34,997 nucleotides of DNA from Escherichia coli (GTDB lineage Bacteria > Pseudomonadota > Gammaproteobacteria > Enterobacterales > Enterobacteriaceae). Position numbers and translations under genes: made by a program. The stretch covers positions 1 to 34,997 of the forward strand of contig NZ_AP027767.1 in the NCBI RefSeq assembly GCF_036503815.1, read 5' to 3'. Numbering within the stretch: the stretch's first letter is position 1; the number at the start of each line of letters is the position of its first letter. This document shows positions 7,326 through 14,125 of the stretch, piece by piece. Below the pieces are notes generated by a model. The model saw only the letters and a list, made by a program, of their open reading frames with translations, ran no database searches and was not told where the DNA came from.

Positions 7326-7676
7326 TCAGTCATTACCCTCCTTCTTTTCTATAGTTACTGTGTATCCGTAAAGAGTCAAAATGCGATAAGCATCCAACGC
7401 CTCACGCTCACTTTTAAATGTTCTGACTTCGTGTAATCCTTTACCTTTATCAAGGGATACACAAAACTCATAATCTTCTTCTACTTCTATCTTTTTAATT
7501 AATTTATCAAGTTCGGCTAATGTTCGTTTTGGCTCAAAAAGAAATGTGCATTGTACAATGGCGTTTAAATCTTCCCGATCAAGCTCTAACAGAGCATCAT
7601 TATAAGCAGCTTTAAAACAGCGATTATTACGCAGATCAGATGCAAACTGCATTGCGGCTTGTTTTAACGTTTTCAT
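7326..7676 (-). CDS. Hypothetical leading-region protein, 116 aa
   Basis: Start at ATG 7676 (MKTLKQAAMQF), with AGGG 7-10 nt upstream; the upstream in-frame Met has no ribosome-binding site. The protein is soluble and mildly acidic, with a central helical part (RTLAELDKLIKKIEVEE) and a C-terminal alpha/beta segment (FCVSLDKGKGLHEVRTF, GYTVTIEKKEG). I do not recognise the family. It lies among small genes downstream of the first 394-bp promoter repeat and is probably expressed early after conjugative entry. Confidence 0.75.
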   Translation of the reverse strand: MKTLKQAAMQFASDLRNNRCFKAAYNDALLELDREDLNAIVQCTFLFEPKRTLAELDKLIKKIEVEEDYEFCVSLDKGKGLHEVRTFKSEREALDAYRILTLYGYTVTIEKKEGND

Positions 7677-7737
7677 GAATTTCCCTTGCATTGATGTTAA
7701 TAGACAATTTCAGAATCAATATTGAAATTTCCAGAAA

Positions 7738-7757
7738 ATGCAGGGATGCCCCTGCAT
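7738..7757 (-). terminator. Weak terminator hairpin after the 7767-8066 gene
   Basis: ATGCAGGG-ATGC-CCCTGCAT, an 8-bp stem, followed on the minus strand by TTTTCT. It lies about 10 bp after the stop. The short U-run suggests partial termination. Confidence 0.55.
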
Positions 7758-7766
7758 TCATAATGC

Positions 7767-8066
7767 TTAACAAAGACACTCAATAAAATCTTTAAAACTC
7801 AAGCATTCATCGCCATCTTTTAATGAATCAAAATATTTTTCATATTCGTCCCTGTAGAAAAGGACTAAATCAACATCACTCTGCTTAAGTTCGCCAAACT
7901 GAGGAACAATTCCGGCTTTATAGTCACGAATTTTATTGTTATCAGTAAATATGACAACATACTGTTGTCCAGTATCCTTATGCATAAGGATAATAGTGCA
8001 AAGCGTTACTCGTTCGAATGTGAAAACATGATTAGTGGTTGAAGTAAAAACAGATGAGCATTTCAT
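7767..8066 (-). CDS. Hypothetical protein under the first 394-bp promoter repeat, 99 aa
   Basis: Start at ATG 8066 (MKCSSVF), with GGAG 9-12 nt upstream; that ribosome-binding site is the end of the 394-bp repeat. An in-frame extension into the repeat is rejected because the promoter lies inside it. The protein has a beta-rich N-terminal half (TNHVFTFERVTLCTIILM) and a C-terminal half rich in Asp/Glu (DVDLVLFYRDEYEKYFDSLKDGDE). The acidic surface resembles DNA-mimic antirestriction proteins only in general character. I cannot name a family. Confidence 0.75.
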   Translation of the reverse strand: MKCSSVFTSTTNHVFTFERVTLCTIILMHKDTGQQYVVIFTDNNKIRDYKAGIVPQFGELKQSDVDLVLFYRDEYEKYFDSLKDGDECLSFKDFIECLC

Positions 8067-8070
8067 TTTA

Positions 8071-8464
8071 AATCTCCTGCCCTGCTGGGCTATTGTGAGA
8101 GGGGCCATTCCCCTTTCGATGAAACAATAATACGACCTTTAAGTCGTATTTGCAAGTTTTCTCCCGTTTTTTTACTCGATAAGTGATTGTTATCACGTTT
8201 TTTAATCCGCGTAAGCGGATGGAAGGGGCGAACGAAAATACCAGGGCAGCACAGGAGCCACATCGCCCCGAAGCGCGGCGCAGCCGCTGACGAACGTACC
8301 AGGGTGCACAGGCCATCCCTTCACCCTGCAAAGCCCAACTGACCAGCAGGCCATGATTATGCTGATTTGCGCCGCAGAATGCCGCAGTTAGCGCGAGCGC
8401 AAGCGAGTTTACCCCGCCCTGGTGCATTGCAGCATGGCGGGGCGCTGTACTGCGCGTGTGAGCG
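8071..8464 (-). repeat. 394-bp direct repeat, copy 1 (CUP-like promoter module)
   Basis: Identical over 394 bp to 10151-10544, and still similar for ~20 bp beyond. It ends at the ribosome-binding site of the 7767-8066 gene. The part nearest the gene carries a sigma-70 promoter with an operator palindrome. The far part is GC-rich with many short inverted repeats (e.g. around 8385-8410). The size, near identity, leading-region position and location directly upstream of different genes resemble the CUP (conserved upstream) elements described for IncN plasmid pKM101; that link is from memory. Confidence 0.85.
8127..8155 (-). promoter_or_regulatory. Promoter with operator palindrome in repeat copy 1
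   Basis: TTGCAA (8155-8150), a 17-bp spacer, then TATTAT (8132-8127). A perfect inverted repeat AATACGAC-N6-GTCGTATT (8129-8150) fills the spacer and overlaps both boxes, so a bound repressor would block polymerase. Confidence 0.8.
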
Positions 8465-8519
8465 TCAGCGAGCTACGAGCGCAACTCCAGGTACTAATAT
8501 AAAACCATCACAGGTCATT

Positions 8520-8747
8520 TTATTTTGACTCCCTTTTGCAGAGCACGTATTCAGGATGTTCTCCTGCAAGTAACAAAAGAAACTCAAACTCAACCAGTGA
8601 CAGACTTTGACTGTTTTGAGTATTAACTTCCTCTTTTTTCTGCCAGGTTCTTAGCCCAACACCATAAATATGACTGCATTCCTTTTGTGTTAATCCTGCT
8701 TTTAAACGTAATTTTTTTACATTTTCAGGTGTATTATCGGGTTTCAT
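8520..8747 (-). CDS. Small XRE-like helix-turn-helix protein
   Basis: A 75-aa protein with an N-terminal Cro/CI-type helix-turn-helix: NVKKLRLKAGLTQKECSHIYGVGLRTWQKKE has the standard L-T-Q-K/E...G-V...R-T-W-Q-K-E pattern of plasmid XRE-like regulators (residues 8-39). A C-terminal helix rich in Leu (VEFEFLLLLAGEHPEYVL) follows. The start overlaps the end of the upstream 83-aa gene by 14 bp. It is the last gene of the operon begun by the J-domain gene, immediately before repeat copy 1. It is therefore a candidate repressor for the palindromes in the two repeats, though that is inference. Confidence 0.75.
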   Translation of the reverse strand: MKPDNTPENVKKLRLKAGLTQKECSHIYGVGLRTWQKKEEVNTQNSQSLSLVEFEFLLLLAGEHPEYVLCKRESK

Positions 8748-8985
8748 TTAACATAAACTCCTTAATTAAATTCTTAACTGGCGTCTCATCGTCTTCCCTT
8801 AATCCGGCACACGTAAAATCAATATGTTGTAATTCATTCTCATTCAGTACAGCATCATACAATGTAATTTTCGTAGTTTTGTTCCCGATTTTAACATTTG
8901 TTCTGGCTTTTATCCTTTTTGTAAGCCTGTAATTGTCACCTTCTTTTTCAAGAAAATAAGTCACATCACCTTTATTTTTTCTCAT
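8734..8985 (-). CDS. Hypothetical protein, 83 aa
   Basis: A short, basic N-terminus (MRKNKGDVTYFLEKEGDNYRL) followed by beta-rich sequence (ARTNVKIGNKTTKITLYDAVL) and an acidic end (LREDDETPVKNLIKEF). The start overlaps the stop of the 180-aa gene upstream by 4 bp (ATGA), and its own end overlaps the HTH gene, so all are translationally coupled. I do not recognise it. Confidence 0.65.
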   Translation of the reverse strand: MRKNKGDVTYFLEKEGDNYRLTKRIKARTNVKIGNKTTKITLYDAVLNENELQHIDFTCAGLREDDETPVKNLIKEFMLNETR

Positions 8986-9524
8986 AACTGTTTCAAATAC
9001 CCTGTAATTTTAACAAGTTGATCTATACTCAAGCCCCGAATCTGTAAATCATAACTGTCGCCCTGTTCGGTGACTTTACCGTTCAATCCGTTTTCAGCTT
9101 TAAAGCCTGTCAATGCCCCATACCAGCTTTCAAGCTGGACAAGTTGCGATAACATACCTTTCAGGATCAGAATTTCGTCCTTTTTTTCCACCTGGTGTTT
9201 CTCATACTCAATCGCCTGTAACACCTCCTGCGAAGCATTTACCAGAATTTTTCGCTCGATATCGGCTGCAATATCAACGGGATTCCGTTTTCTGGATAAC
9301 GTGCAAACATGATGCGGACTACGCCAGGAACGACTATCCACACTCCCCACCACAGAAAAGCGGTCTTTTTCCATCCGAATATGCACAGAGTAATTTTTAA
9401 ACTGCGGTGACGTCAGTTTTATACGAGACGAACAATCATCAAGTTTGTTCACGCGCCAGCCGTTCCCCAGGATACGGCAGACAACTTCAAAGACAGGGTG
9501 ATATTGTTCAAAAAAAGAGTTCAT
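8982..9524 (-). CDS. Hypothetical leading-region protein, 180 aa
   Basis: Soluble protein with an alpha/beta N-terminal half that looks like a small nucleic-acid-binding fold (NGWRVNKLDDCSSRIKL, then KNYSVHIRMEKDRFSVVGS and the aromatic-basic segment SRSWRSPHHVCTLSRKRNP). Its C-terminal half is helical (DIAADIERKILVNASQEVLQ, ILILKGMLSQLVQLES). The start at 9524 has a purine-rich GGGAAAC stretch upstream. It is separated from the J-domain gene by two hairpins and is coupled to the 83-aa gene below. I cannot assign a family. Confidence 0.7.
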   Translation of the reverse strand: MNSFFEQYHPVFEVVCRILGNGWRVNKLDDCSSRIKLTSPQFKNYSVHIRMEKDRFSVVGSVDSRSWRSPHHVCTLSRKRNPVDIAADIERKILVNASQEVLQAIEYEKHQVEKKDEILILKGMLSQLVQLESWYGALTGFKAENGLNGKVTEQGDSYDLQIRGLSIDQLVKITGYLKQL

Positions 9525-9555
9525 CTGTTTCCCTTTTTGCTACGTGGCTGCTGTT

Positions 9556-9622
9556 CCCGTCTTTTTGGGTTCGATGCCCCAAAAGACGGGCTGGCTATAA
9601 TATCGGGGGCTTCTCGCCCCCG
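9556..9622. terminator. Two hairpins between the J-domain gene and the 180-aa gene
   Basis: First hairpin: CGGGGGC/GCCCCCG with a 5-nt loop at 9604-9622, 7 bp after the J-domain gene stop. Second: CCCGTCTTTTTGGG/CCCCAAAAGACGGG at 9556-9590 with one mismatch. Neither has a clear U-run on the minus strand, so they are likely attenuators or RNA-stability elements rather than full terminators. Confidence 0.5.
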
Positions 9623-9628
9623 TTCTGG

Positions 9629-10144
9629 TTACGCTCTGGTTTCCACGCGTTGCCACCCTGTCGCCCTGCGCTGTCCGGTTGTACCGTATTTTGCGCGGAT
9701 TTCTTCTATCGTGTGTTCTTCACGATTCCAGTAACTTTTATGTTCGTCTGGACGATAAAACCATTGTTTTTTCTTTGCCGCCCATTTACACCCGATTTCT
9801 TTTAAAGTTTCCTTATGTGTAATGGTTTCTCCACTAATCCAGACCCAGTTACCTATCACTTCAAATACCAGACCAGATAAACCAGAAAGAACGTTTAATA
9901 CTTTTTCCAGGTCATCACCGTAATTATATCGTGCATGTTCATCAGTGCTCTGGAACTGATTTATTTTATCAATATTTGCCATCAATACATCAAAAGCTGC
10001 ATTTACCGCTTTCATCAGTTCAGCCCCTAACGGGTTACGATCTGGATGATATTTTAAAGCGGCTTTTCTGTATGCTGCTTTGATATCTTTTTCAGTTAAT
10101 TCGCCGGATAATCCAAAAACGTTTAATGCTTCCTGGATATTCAT
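9629..10144 (-). CDS. J-domain (DnaJ-like) leading-region protein
   Basis: A 171-aa protein starting at ATG 10144, with GGAG 10-13 nt upstream inside repeat copy 2. Residues ~12-60 form a J domain with the diagnostic HPD motif (RKAALKYHPDRNP), which would recruit DnaK-type Hsp70. The C-terminal ~80 residues form a separate small domain with the run KEIGCKWAAKKKQWFYRP, rich in Lys and Trp. The same pairing occurs in other plasmid J proteins. It is driven by the promoter at 10207-10235 and likely acts early after transfer. A longer frame running through the repeat is open by chance and is not the gene. Confidence 0.88.
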   Translation of the reverse strand: MNIQEALNVFGLSGELTEKDIKAAYRKAALKYHPDRNPLGAELMKAVNAAFDVLMANIDKINQFQSTDEHARYNYGDDLEKVLNVLSGLSGLVFEVIGNWVWISGETITHKETLKEIGCKWAAKKKQWFYRPDEHKSYWNREEHTIEEIRAKYGTTGQRRATGWQRVETRA

Positions 10145-10150
10145 TTTTTT

Positions 10151-10544
10151 AATCTCCTGCCCTGCTGGGCTATTGTGAGAGGGGCCATTCCCCTTTCGAT
10201 GAAACAATAATACGACCTTTAAGTCGTATTTGCAAGTTTTCTCCCGTTTTTTTACTCGATAAGTGATTGTTATCACGTTTTTTAATCCGCGTAAGCGGAT
10301 GGAAGGGGCGAACGAAAATACCAGGGCAGCACAGGAGCCACATCGCCCCGAAGCGCGGCGCAGCCGCTGACGAACGTACCAGGGTGCACAGGCCATCCCT
10401 TCACCCTGCAAAGCCCAACTGACCAGCAGGCCATGATTATGCTGATTTGCGCCGCAGAATGCCGCAGTTAGCGCGAGCGCAAGCGAGTTTACCCCGCCCT
10501 GGTGCATTGCAGCATGGCGGGGCGCTGTACTGCGCGTGTGAGCG
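10151..10544 (-). repeat. 394-bp direct repeat, copy 2 (CUP-like promoter module)
   Basis: Base-for-base copy of 8071-8464, in the same orientation, 2080 bp away. It ends at the ribosome-binding site of the J-domain gene. The outer end lies about 28 bp from the IS1294-type element. Recombination between the copies would delete the J-domain operon as a circle. Confidence 0.88.
10207..10235 (-). promoter_or_regulatory. Promoter with operator palindrome in repeat copy 2
   Basis: Same boxes as copy 1: TTGCAA (10235-10230), 17 bp, TATTAT (10212-10207), with the AATACGAC/GTCGTATT palindrome at 10209-10230 in the spacer. It drives the J-domain operon. Confidence 0.8.
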
Positions 10545-10690
10545 TTAGCGAACTACGGGCGCAATGCAGGAGAACCACGGCAGCCTGGCGGCTGCAAATT
10601 GAAAACCGCCCCGGTTCGTCCTGTTGTTGCCGCACGCCCCGCAGAATATGTATGCTCTGAGGACCTGTTTTATTAAGGACTCATCCCCTT

Positions 10691-10879
10691 ATGTTGACCC
10701 GCAAAAGTATCGATACAGTTCTGCTCTCTGTTGGTGCTGAGAAGCTCTCACAACGAGAATGGGACTGGATGAAAATGCTCAAACCCATGGACCCACCACC
10801 TGCGATGGTGACGACCTCCATCCTGAAGCGCCGTGGCGATACAGCAGCCCTTACCCTGCTACAGGATACCGGGGTTTAA
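10691..10879 (+). CDS. Possible accessory ORF of the IS1294-type element, 62 aa
   Basis: Short frame 9 bp upstream of the transposase, starting MLTRKSIDTVLLSVGAEKL and ending before the transposase ATG. IS91-family elements often carry a small upstream ORF (ORF121 in IS91). The sequence looks coding (REWDWMKMLKPMDPPPAMV) but I know no function and cannot exclude chance. Confidence 0.45.
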   Translation: MLTRKSIDTVLLSVGAEKLSQREWDWMKMLKPMDPPPAMVTTSILKRRGDTAALTLLQDTGV

Positions 10880-10888
10880 TCCATCCTC

Positions 10889-12088
10889 ATGTTGTCCGGT
10901 TTTACTCCCCGCCCTCTGAAACGTCTGTTCACAGCCAACCAGTGCTGGACGTCCTTCCTGGATGCGGGCGGTCTGCGCGATATCGAGGTTGAAGCCGTCA
11001 CCAAAATGCTGGCCTGCGGCACACGGATACTGGGTGTAAAAGAGTTCGGGTGTGATAACCCGGACTGTCAGCACGTAAAGTACCTGACCAACTCATGCGG
11101 CAGCCGTGCCTGCCCGTCCTGCGGAAAGAAGGCCACAGACCTGTGGACAGCAACACAGCTGAATCGTCTTCCTGACTGCGACTGGGTACATCTGGTCTTC
11201 ACCCTGCCGGACACGCTGTGGCCGGTGTTCGAAAGCAACCGCTGGCTGCTGAATGACGTGTGCCGTCTGGCGGTGGAGAATCTGCTGTATGCCGCCCGAA
11301 AACGGGGGCTGGAACCCGGTATCTTCTGCGCCATCCACACGTATGGCCGTCGTCTCAACTGGCATCCGCATGTACATGTGTCTGTAACCTGTGGAGGTCT
11401 GAATAAGCATGGTCAGTGGAAAAAGCTGAGCTTCCTGAAAGACGCGATGCGTTCACGGTGGATGTGGAATATGCGGCAGCTGCTTCTGAAAGCGTGGTCA
11501 GAGGGGATGGCAATGCCGGAGTCGTTGTCACATATCACGACGGAATCACAGTGGAGAAGCCTGGTGCTGAAATCCGGCGGAAAATACTGGCATGTGTACA
11601 TGTCGAAGAAGACAGCCGGAGGGCGGAATACGGCACGCTACCTGGGTCGTTATCTGAAGAAGCCACCAATAGCGGCTTCCCGACTGGCTCATTACAACGG
11701 AGGGGCAAGCCTGAGCTTCCGTTACCTGGACCACAAAACGGGAGAAACGGCGACGGAAACGCTGACACAGCGTGAGCTGGTCGCGAGGCTGAAACAGCAC
11801 ATCCCGGAGAAGTTTTTTAAGATGGTGAGGTACTTCGGGTTCCTTGCCAACCGTGTGTGTGGAGAGAAGCTGCCGCAGGTGTACCGTGCACTGGGGATGG
11901 ATAAACCGGAACCAGTGGCGAAAGTGTGCTATGCACAAATGGTGAAACAGTTCCTGAGTCGTGACCCGTTCGAATGCGTGCTGTGTGGCTGCCGGATGGT
12001 ATACCGCCGGGCCATTGCGGGGCTGAATGTATCAGGGCTGAAGAAAAACGCGCGGGATATCAGTCTACTGAGGTATATGCCGGCCTGA
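10889..12088 (+). CDS. tnpA: IS1294-type transposase (IS91 family)
   Basis: A 399-aa HUH nuclease that moves its element by a rolling-circle-like route. The N-terminal zinc-binding domain is visible at residues ~54-86 (C-DNPDC-QHVKYLTNSC-GSRACPSC-GKK). The HUH motif reads HPHVHV in NWHPHVHVSVTCGG (about residue 155). The catalytic tyrosine pair is in ARYLGRYLKKP (Y-x3-Y, about residue 250). The length is full and there is no frameshift. The oriIS-like end lies about 170 bp after the stop. IS91-type elements can carry adjacent DNA when termination fails, which puts the leading-region operon at risk of mobilisation. Confidence 0.93.
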   Translation: MLSGFTPRPLKRLFTANQCWTSFLDAGGLRDIEVEAVTKMLACGTRILGVKEFGCDNPDCQHVKYLTNSCGSRACPSCGKKATDLWTATQLNRLPDCDWVHLVFTLPDTLWPVFESNRWLLNDVCRLAVENLLYAARKRGLEPGIFCAIHTYGRRLNWHPHVHVSVTCGGLNKHGQWKKLSFLKDAMRSRWMWNMRQLLLKAWSEGMAMPESLSHITTESQWRSLVLKSGGKYWHVYMSKKTAGGRNTARYLGRYLKKPPIAASRLAHYNGGASLSFRYLDHKTGETATETLTQRELVARLKQHIPEKFFKMVRYFGFLANRVCGEKLPQVYRALGMDKPEPVAKVCYAQMVKQFLSRDPFECVLCGCRMVYRRAIAGLNVSGLKKNARDISLLRYMPA

Positions 12089-12289
12089 CACAGGCTAAGT
12101 GTGCCCGGGAATCGGTGAAAGTATAAAAAACAGCCTGTTACGGTATAAAAATCGACCATAGAGAGAGGGAAACCACCGGAGTGGTGGGAAAAGCAGAAAG
12201 GCTCACGTGGCATAAGGCGTGGACAATGGTATCGACTGGTTTTTCAATTTCCTATACGTGAACTAACAGAACCTCCCTAAAACGCTCTG

Positions 12290-12313
12290 AATCGCATTTT
12301 AAGCGATTTTTTT
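12290..12313 (+). terminator. Terminator-like hairpin downstream of IS1294
   Basis: AATCGC-ATTTTAA-GCGATT with seven T residues following (6-bp stem). It would stop transcripts leaving the IS before the replicon. Confidence 0.6.
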
Positions 12314-12447
12314 CATTTCGCATGGTTTTCCTCATGGTTGTATCGAACGAAGCGGCAGAGCGCGATTCAGGGCTTCTTAGTGGAAGATCCAAAAAGGATC
12401 AAATAACGGATCATATGATCTGAATCTCTCTGGTTTTGAGAAAGGAG

Positions 12448-12506
12448 ATACCGCTCGCCGCAGCCGAACGGCAGGAGCGTAGCGACTGAGTGAGCGAGGA
12501 AGCGGA
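12448..12506. other. Primosome-assembly-site-like segment shared with ColE1/pBR322
   Basis: GATACCGCTCGCCGCAGCCG and the following GAGTGAGCGAGGAAGCGG match, from memory, the pBR322 segment beside its origin that contains the factor Y (PriA) assembly site. GC-rich and hairpin-forming, it sits ~370 bp from the iterons in an otherwise AT-rich area. It would provide single-strand initiation on the lagging or transferred strand. Confidence 0.5.
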
Positions 12507-12875
12507 ATTTTTGCGATGTGACATTAGGATCAGTACGCACGAATATTATATTTATTTCAATAAGTTAAAGTTAACTAGGGACAAATTTATGGTCTTGAAA
12601 ATTGAGATACATAAGGCATCAAATATTTTTTTGATGATTTTATGTTATTGAAAGTTATGAGTTTTAATGATTGATGATGTTTGTTTTAGCTTGCGGGTAA
12701 TAATCATCAGGGGACAGATTTATGGTAAGGAACCATCATCGTTGCTGGTTTTGTTGAGTTATCCACAGTTCCTGAATATTCGCACGCATTAAAAGCCTTA
12801 TCTTTTCTTGTTTTTCTTAAAAACTTAAAAACTTAGAGTAGCTCTAATTTATTGATTTTAAGCGTGTTTTTTGTC
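12507..12875. other. AT-rich origin flank with DnaA box
   Basis: No gene. It holds a consensus DnaA box TTATCCACA at 12759-12767 and long AT-rich runs that suit duplex opening and IHF binding. A 16-bp direct repeat GGGACARATTTATGGT occurs at 12578-12593 and 12711-12726. A second near-match DnaA box (ATATCCACA) lies just after the iterons at about 13009. Confidence 0.65.
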
Positions 12876-13007
12876 TAAACATGAGAGCTTCCTCGGTTAA
12901 ACATGATAACTTCCTCGGTTAAACATGAGAGCTTCCTCGGTTAAACATGAGAGCTTCCTCGGTTAAACATGAGAGCTTCCTCGGTTAAACATGAGAGCTT
13001 CCTCGGT
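12876..13007 (+). repeat. oriV: Six tandem 22-bp iterons of the R6K-gamma-type origin
   Basis: Consensus TAAACATGAGAGCTTCCTCG plus GT, in six head-to-tail units at 12876, 12898, 12920, 12942, 12964 and 12986. Unit 2 differs (ATGATAAC for ATGAGAGC). These bind the pi protein encoded next door. The ATGAGAGCTT core is the same as in R6K iterons. Confidence 0.95.
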
Positions 13008-13145
13008 GATATCCACAAAATGTGTCATAAGAATACTAATTCGTTGTTCTTTCTGGTGAATCTATTTTGAATCTGTTGTTAATCTGCCTTGAATCCAGTG
13101 TGGATTTTGAGCATGGATTACCTTTGTGAGATAAATCACAGATAT

Positions 13146-13203
13146 GAAACATGAGAAGATACTCGGTTAAACATGATATTGATTGTGTTGTAATATCATG
13201 TTT
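13146..13203 (+). promoter_or_regulatory. pir operator: lone iteron plus inverted half-iterons
   Basis: A seventh, degenerate iteron (13146-13167) is followed by a perfect 12-bp inverted repeat AAACATGATATT-N11-AATATCATGTTT (13169-13203). As in R6K, pi dimers would bind the inverted halves and repress pir. A possible promoter overlaps: TTAAAC (13167-13172), 18 bp, TAATAT (13191-13196). Confidence 0.85.
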
Positions 13204-13240
13204 CTGGTGTTAAAGTCTGATTATCAAGAGTGTTGGAACA

Positions 13241-14113
13241 ATGAGAATGACGACAAATAAGACTTCCCTTTCTCGCTTAACAAAAGTGAGACATCGAAAT
13301 GAATTGAATTCAACGCTGTCAACATTGCCTATGGCTGCTAAAAAAGTCTTATTTTTAGCCATGTGCCAGATAAACTCTAAAAATGAATTCGATGATGATC
13401 ACATATTTTATGTGACAGTTGCCGATTACATTAAATGGGTTCAGGTTAAGCCTGATGCGGCTTATCTTGCTTTGAGGGATGGCTCTAATATATTAGATAC
13501 GACGCTTCTTAAGCTGAAACATGATGAAATATTAGAACTGAGTAGTGATTTGGGATTTAAGTTCACTAAAAGTAATGTACCTGATTCAATGAATTTGAGT
13601 CTGACTGTTTTTTCTACTTATTACAGGAATGAAGGTAGAGTGGGGATCAAGTTTACGAAAGAAGCGAAAAGATTTTTATGTAAACTTATTGGTGAAGAAA
13701 AACGTTATACAACGCAAGTTTTATTATCTGTTGTTCGACTGACAAGTGTTAATGCTGCATCACTATATCAACTCATTCGTAAAATATATAGTAATAATTC
13801 TCGCGCGAATAGTTTTGAAATGACAATAGATGAACTTAAAGATGAATTGAATCTTTATACAATAGGGGCGGGGGGGGTGAAGGATTATAAGTATCCAGAT
13901 TATCCTGCTTTTAAAAGAGATGTTCTTAATAAATCAGTAAAAGAAATCATGAAACATACGGAAGTAAAGAACTTAAGTTTCGTAGTTTCAGAAAAAATTG
14001 GGAGAAAAGTTTATAAATTAAAGTTCTCTTATACAATTGGTTATGAGGGCGATACCAGGGAAGACTCAGAGTTTACTAATATGTTTGATAAAATGTACCC
14101 ACCTGAAAATTGA
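13241..14113 (+). CDS. pir: Pi replication initiation protein (R6K family, IncX)
   Basis: Initiator that binds the iterons as monomer and the operator as dimer, 290 aa. It carries Rep_3 superfamily winged-helix pairs: HRNELNSTL near residue 19, LYQLIRKIYSN near 180, and YKYPDYPAFKRDVLNKSVKEI near 220 contain the residues conserved with R6K pi. ATG 13241 has GGA a few bases upstream. ATG 13247 in the same frame, also with plausible spacing, cannot be excluded. A G8 tract (13870-13877) lies inside the gene. The allele looks like the IncX4 type; that subtype call is by recall. It is followed 12 bp later by the membrane-protein gene. Confidence 0.95.
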   Translation: MRMTTNKTSLSRLTKVRHRNELNSTLSTLPMAAKKVLFLAMCQINSKNEFDDDHIFYVTVADYIKWVQVKPDAAYLALRDGSNILDTTLLKLKHDEILELSSDLGFKFTKSNVPDSMNLSLTVFSTYYRNEGRVGIKFTKEAKRFLCKLIGEEKRYTTQVLLSVVRLTSVNAASLYQLIRKIYSNNSRANSFEMTIDELKDELNLYTIGAGGVKDYKYPDYPAFKRDVLNKSVKEIMKHTEVKNLSFVVSEKIGRKVYKLKFSYTIGYEGDTREDSEFTNMFDKMYPPEN

Positions 14114-14125
14114 GGTCATAACAAT

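Larger units (their letters stand above)
10572..12259 (+). mobile_element. IS1294: IS1294-type element (IS91 family)
   Basis: Rolling-circle type insertion sequence with a HUH transposase and no terminal inverted repeats or target duplication. The right end is supported by the oriIS-like TTCCTATACGT at 12249-12259, followed directly by GAAC, the family's preferred target. The left boundary is an estimate: 1688 bp back, the length I recall for IS1294. It inserted between repeat copy 2 and the replicon. Codon use is visibly more GC-rich than in neighbouring pir. Confidence 0.85.

Noticed and set aside
8068..8427. Open frame MHQGGVNSLALALTAAF... through repeat copy 1 (119 aa), and its fusion to the J-domain gene in copy 2 (292 aa).
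   Set aside because: The promoter and operator lie inside the frame and the ribosome-binding sites lie after it. The frame is open by chance in GC-rich repeat DNA; the true starts are 8066 and 10144.
10859..12213. Several minus-strand frames in IS1294.
   Set aside because: They are shadows of the GC-rich transposase gene.
12876..13007. CRISPR array.
   Set aside because: The units are contiguous 22-bp repeats with no spacers, next to pir: iterons.
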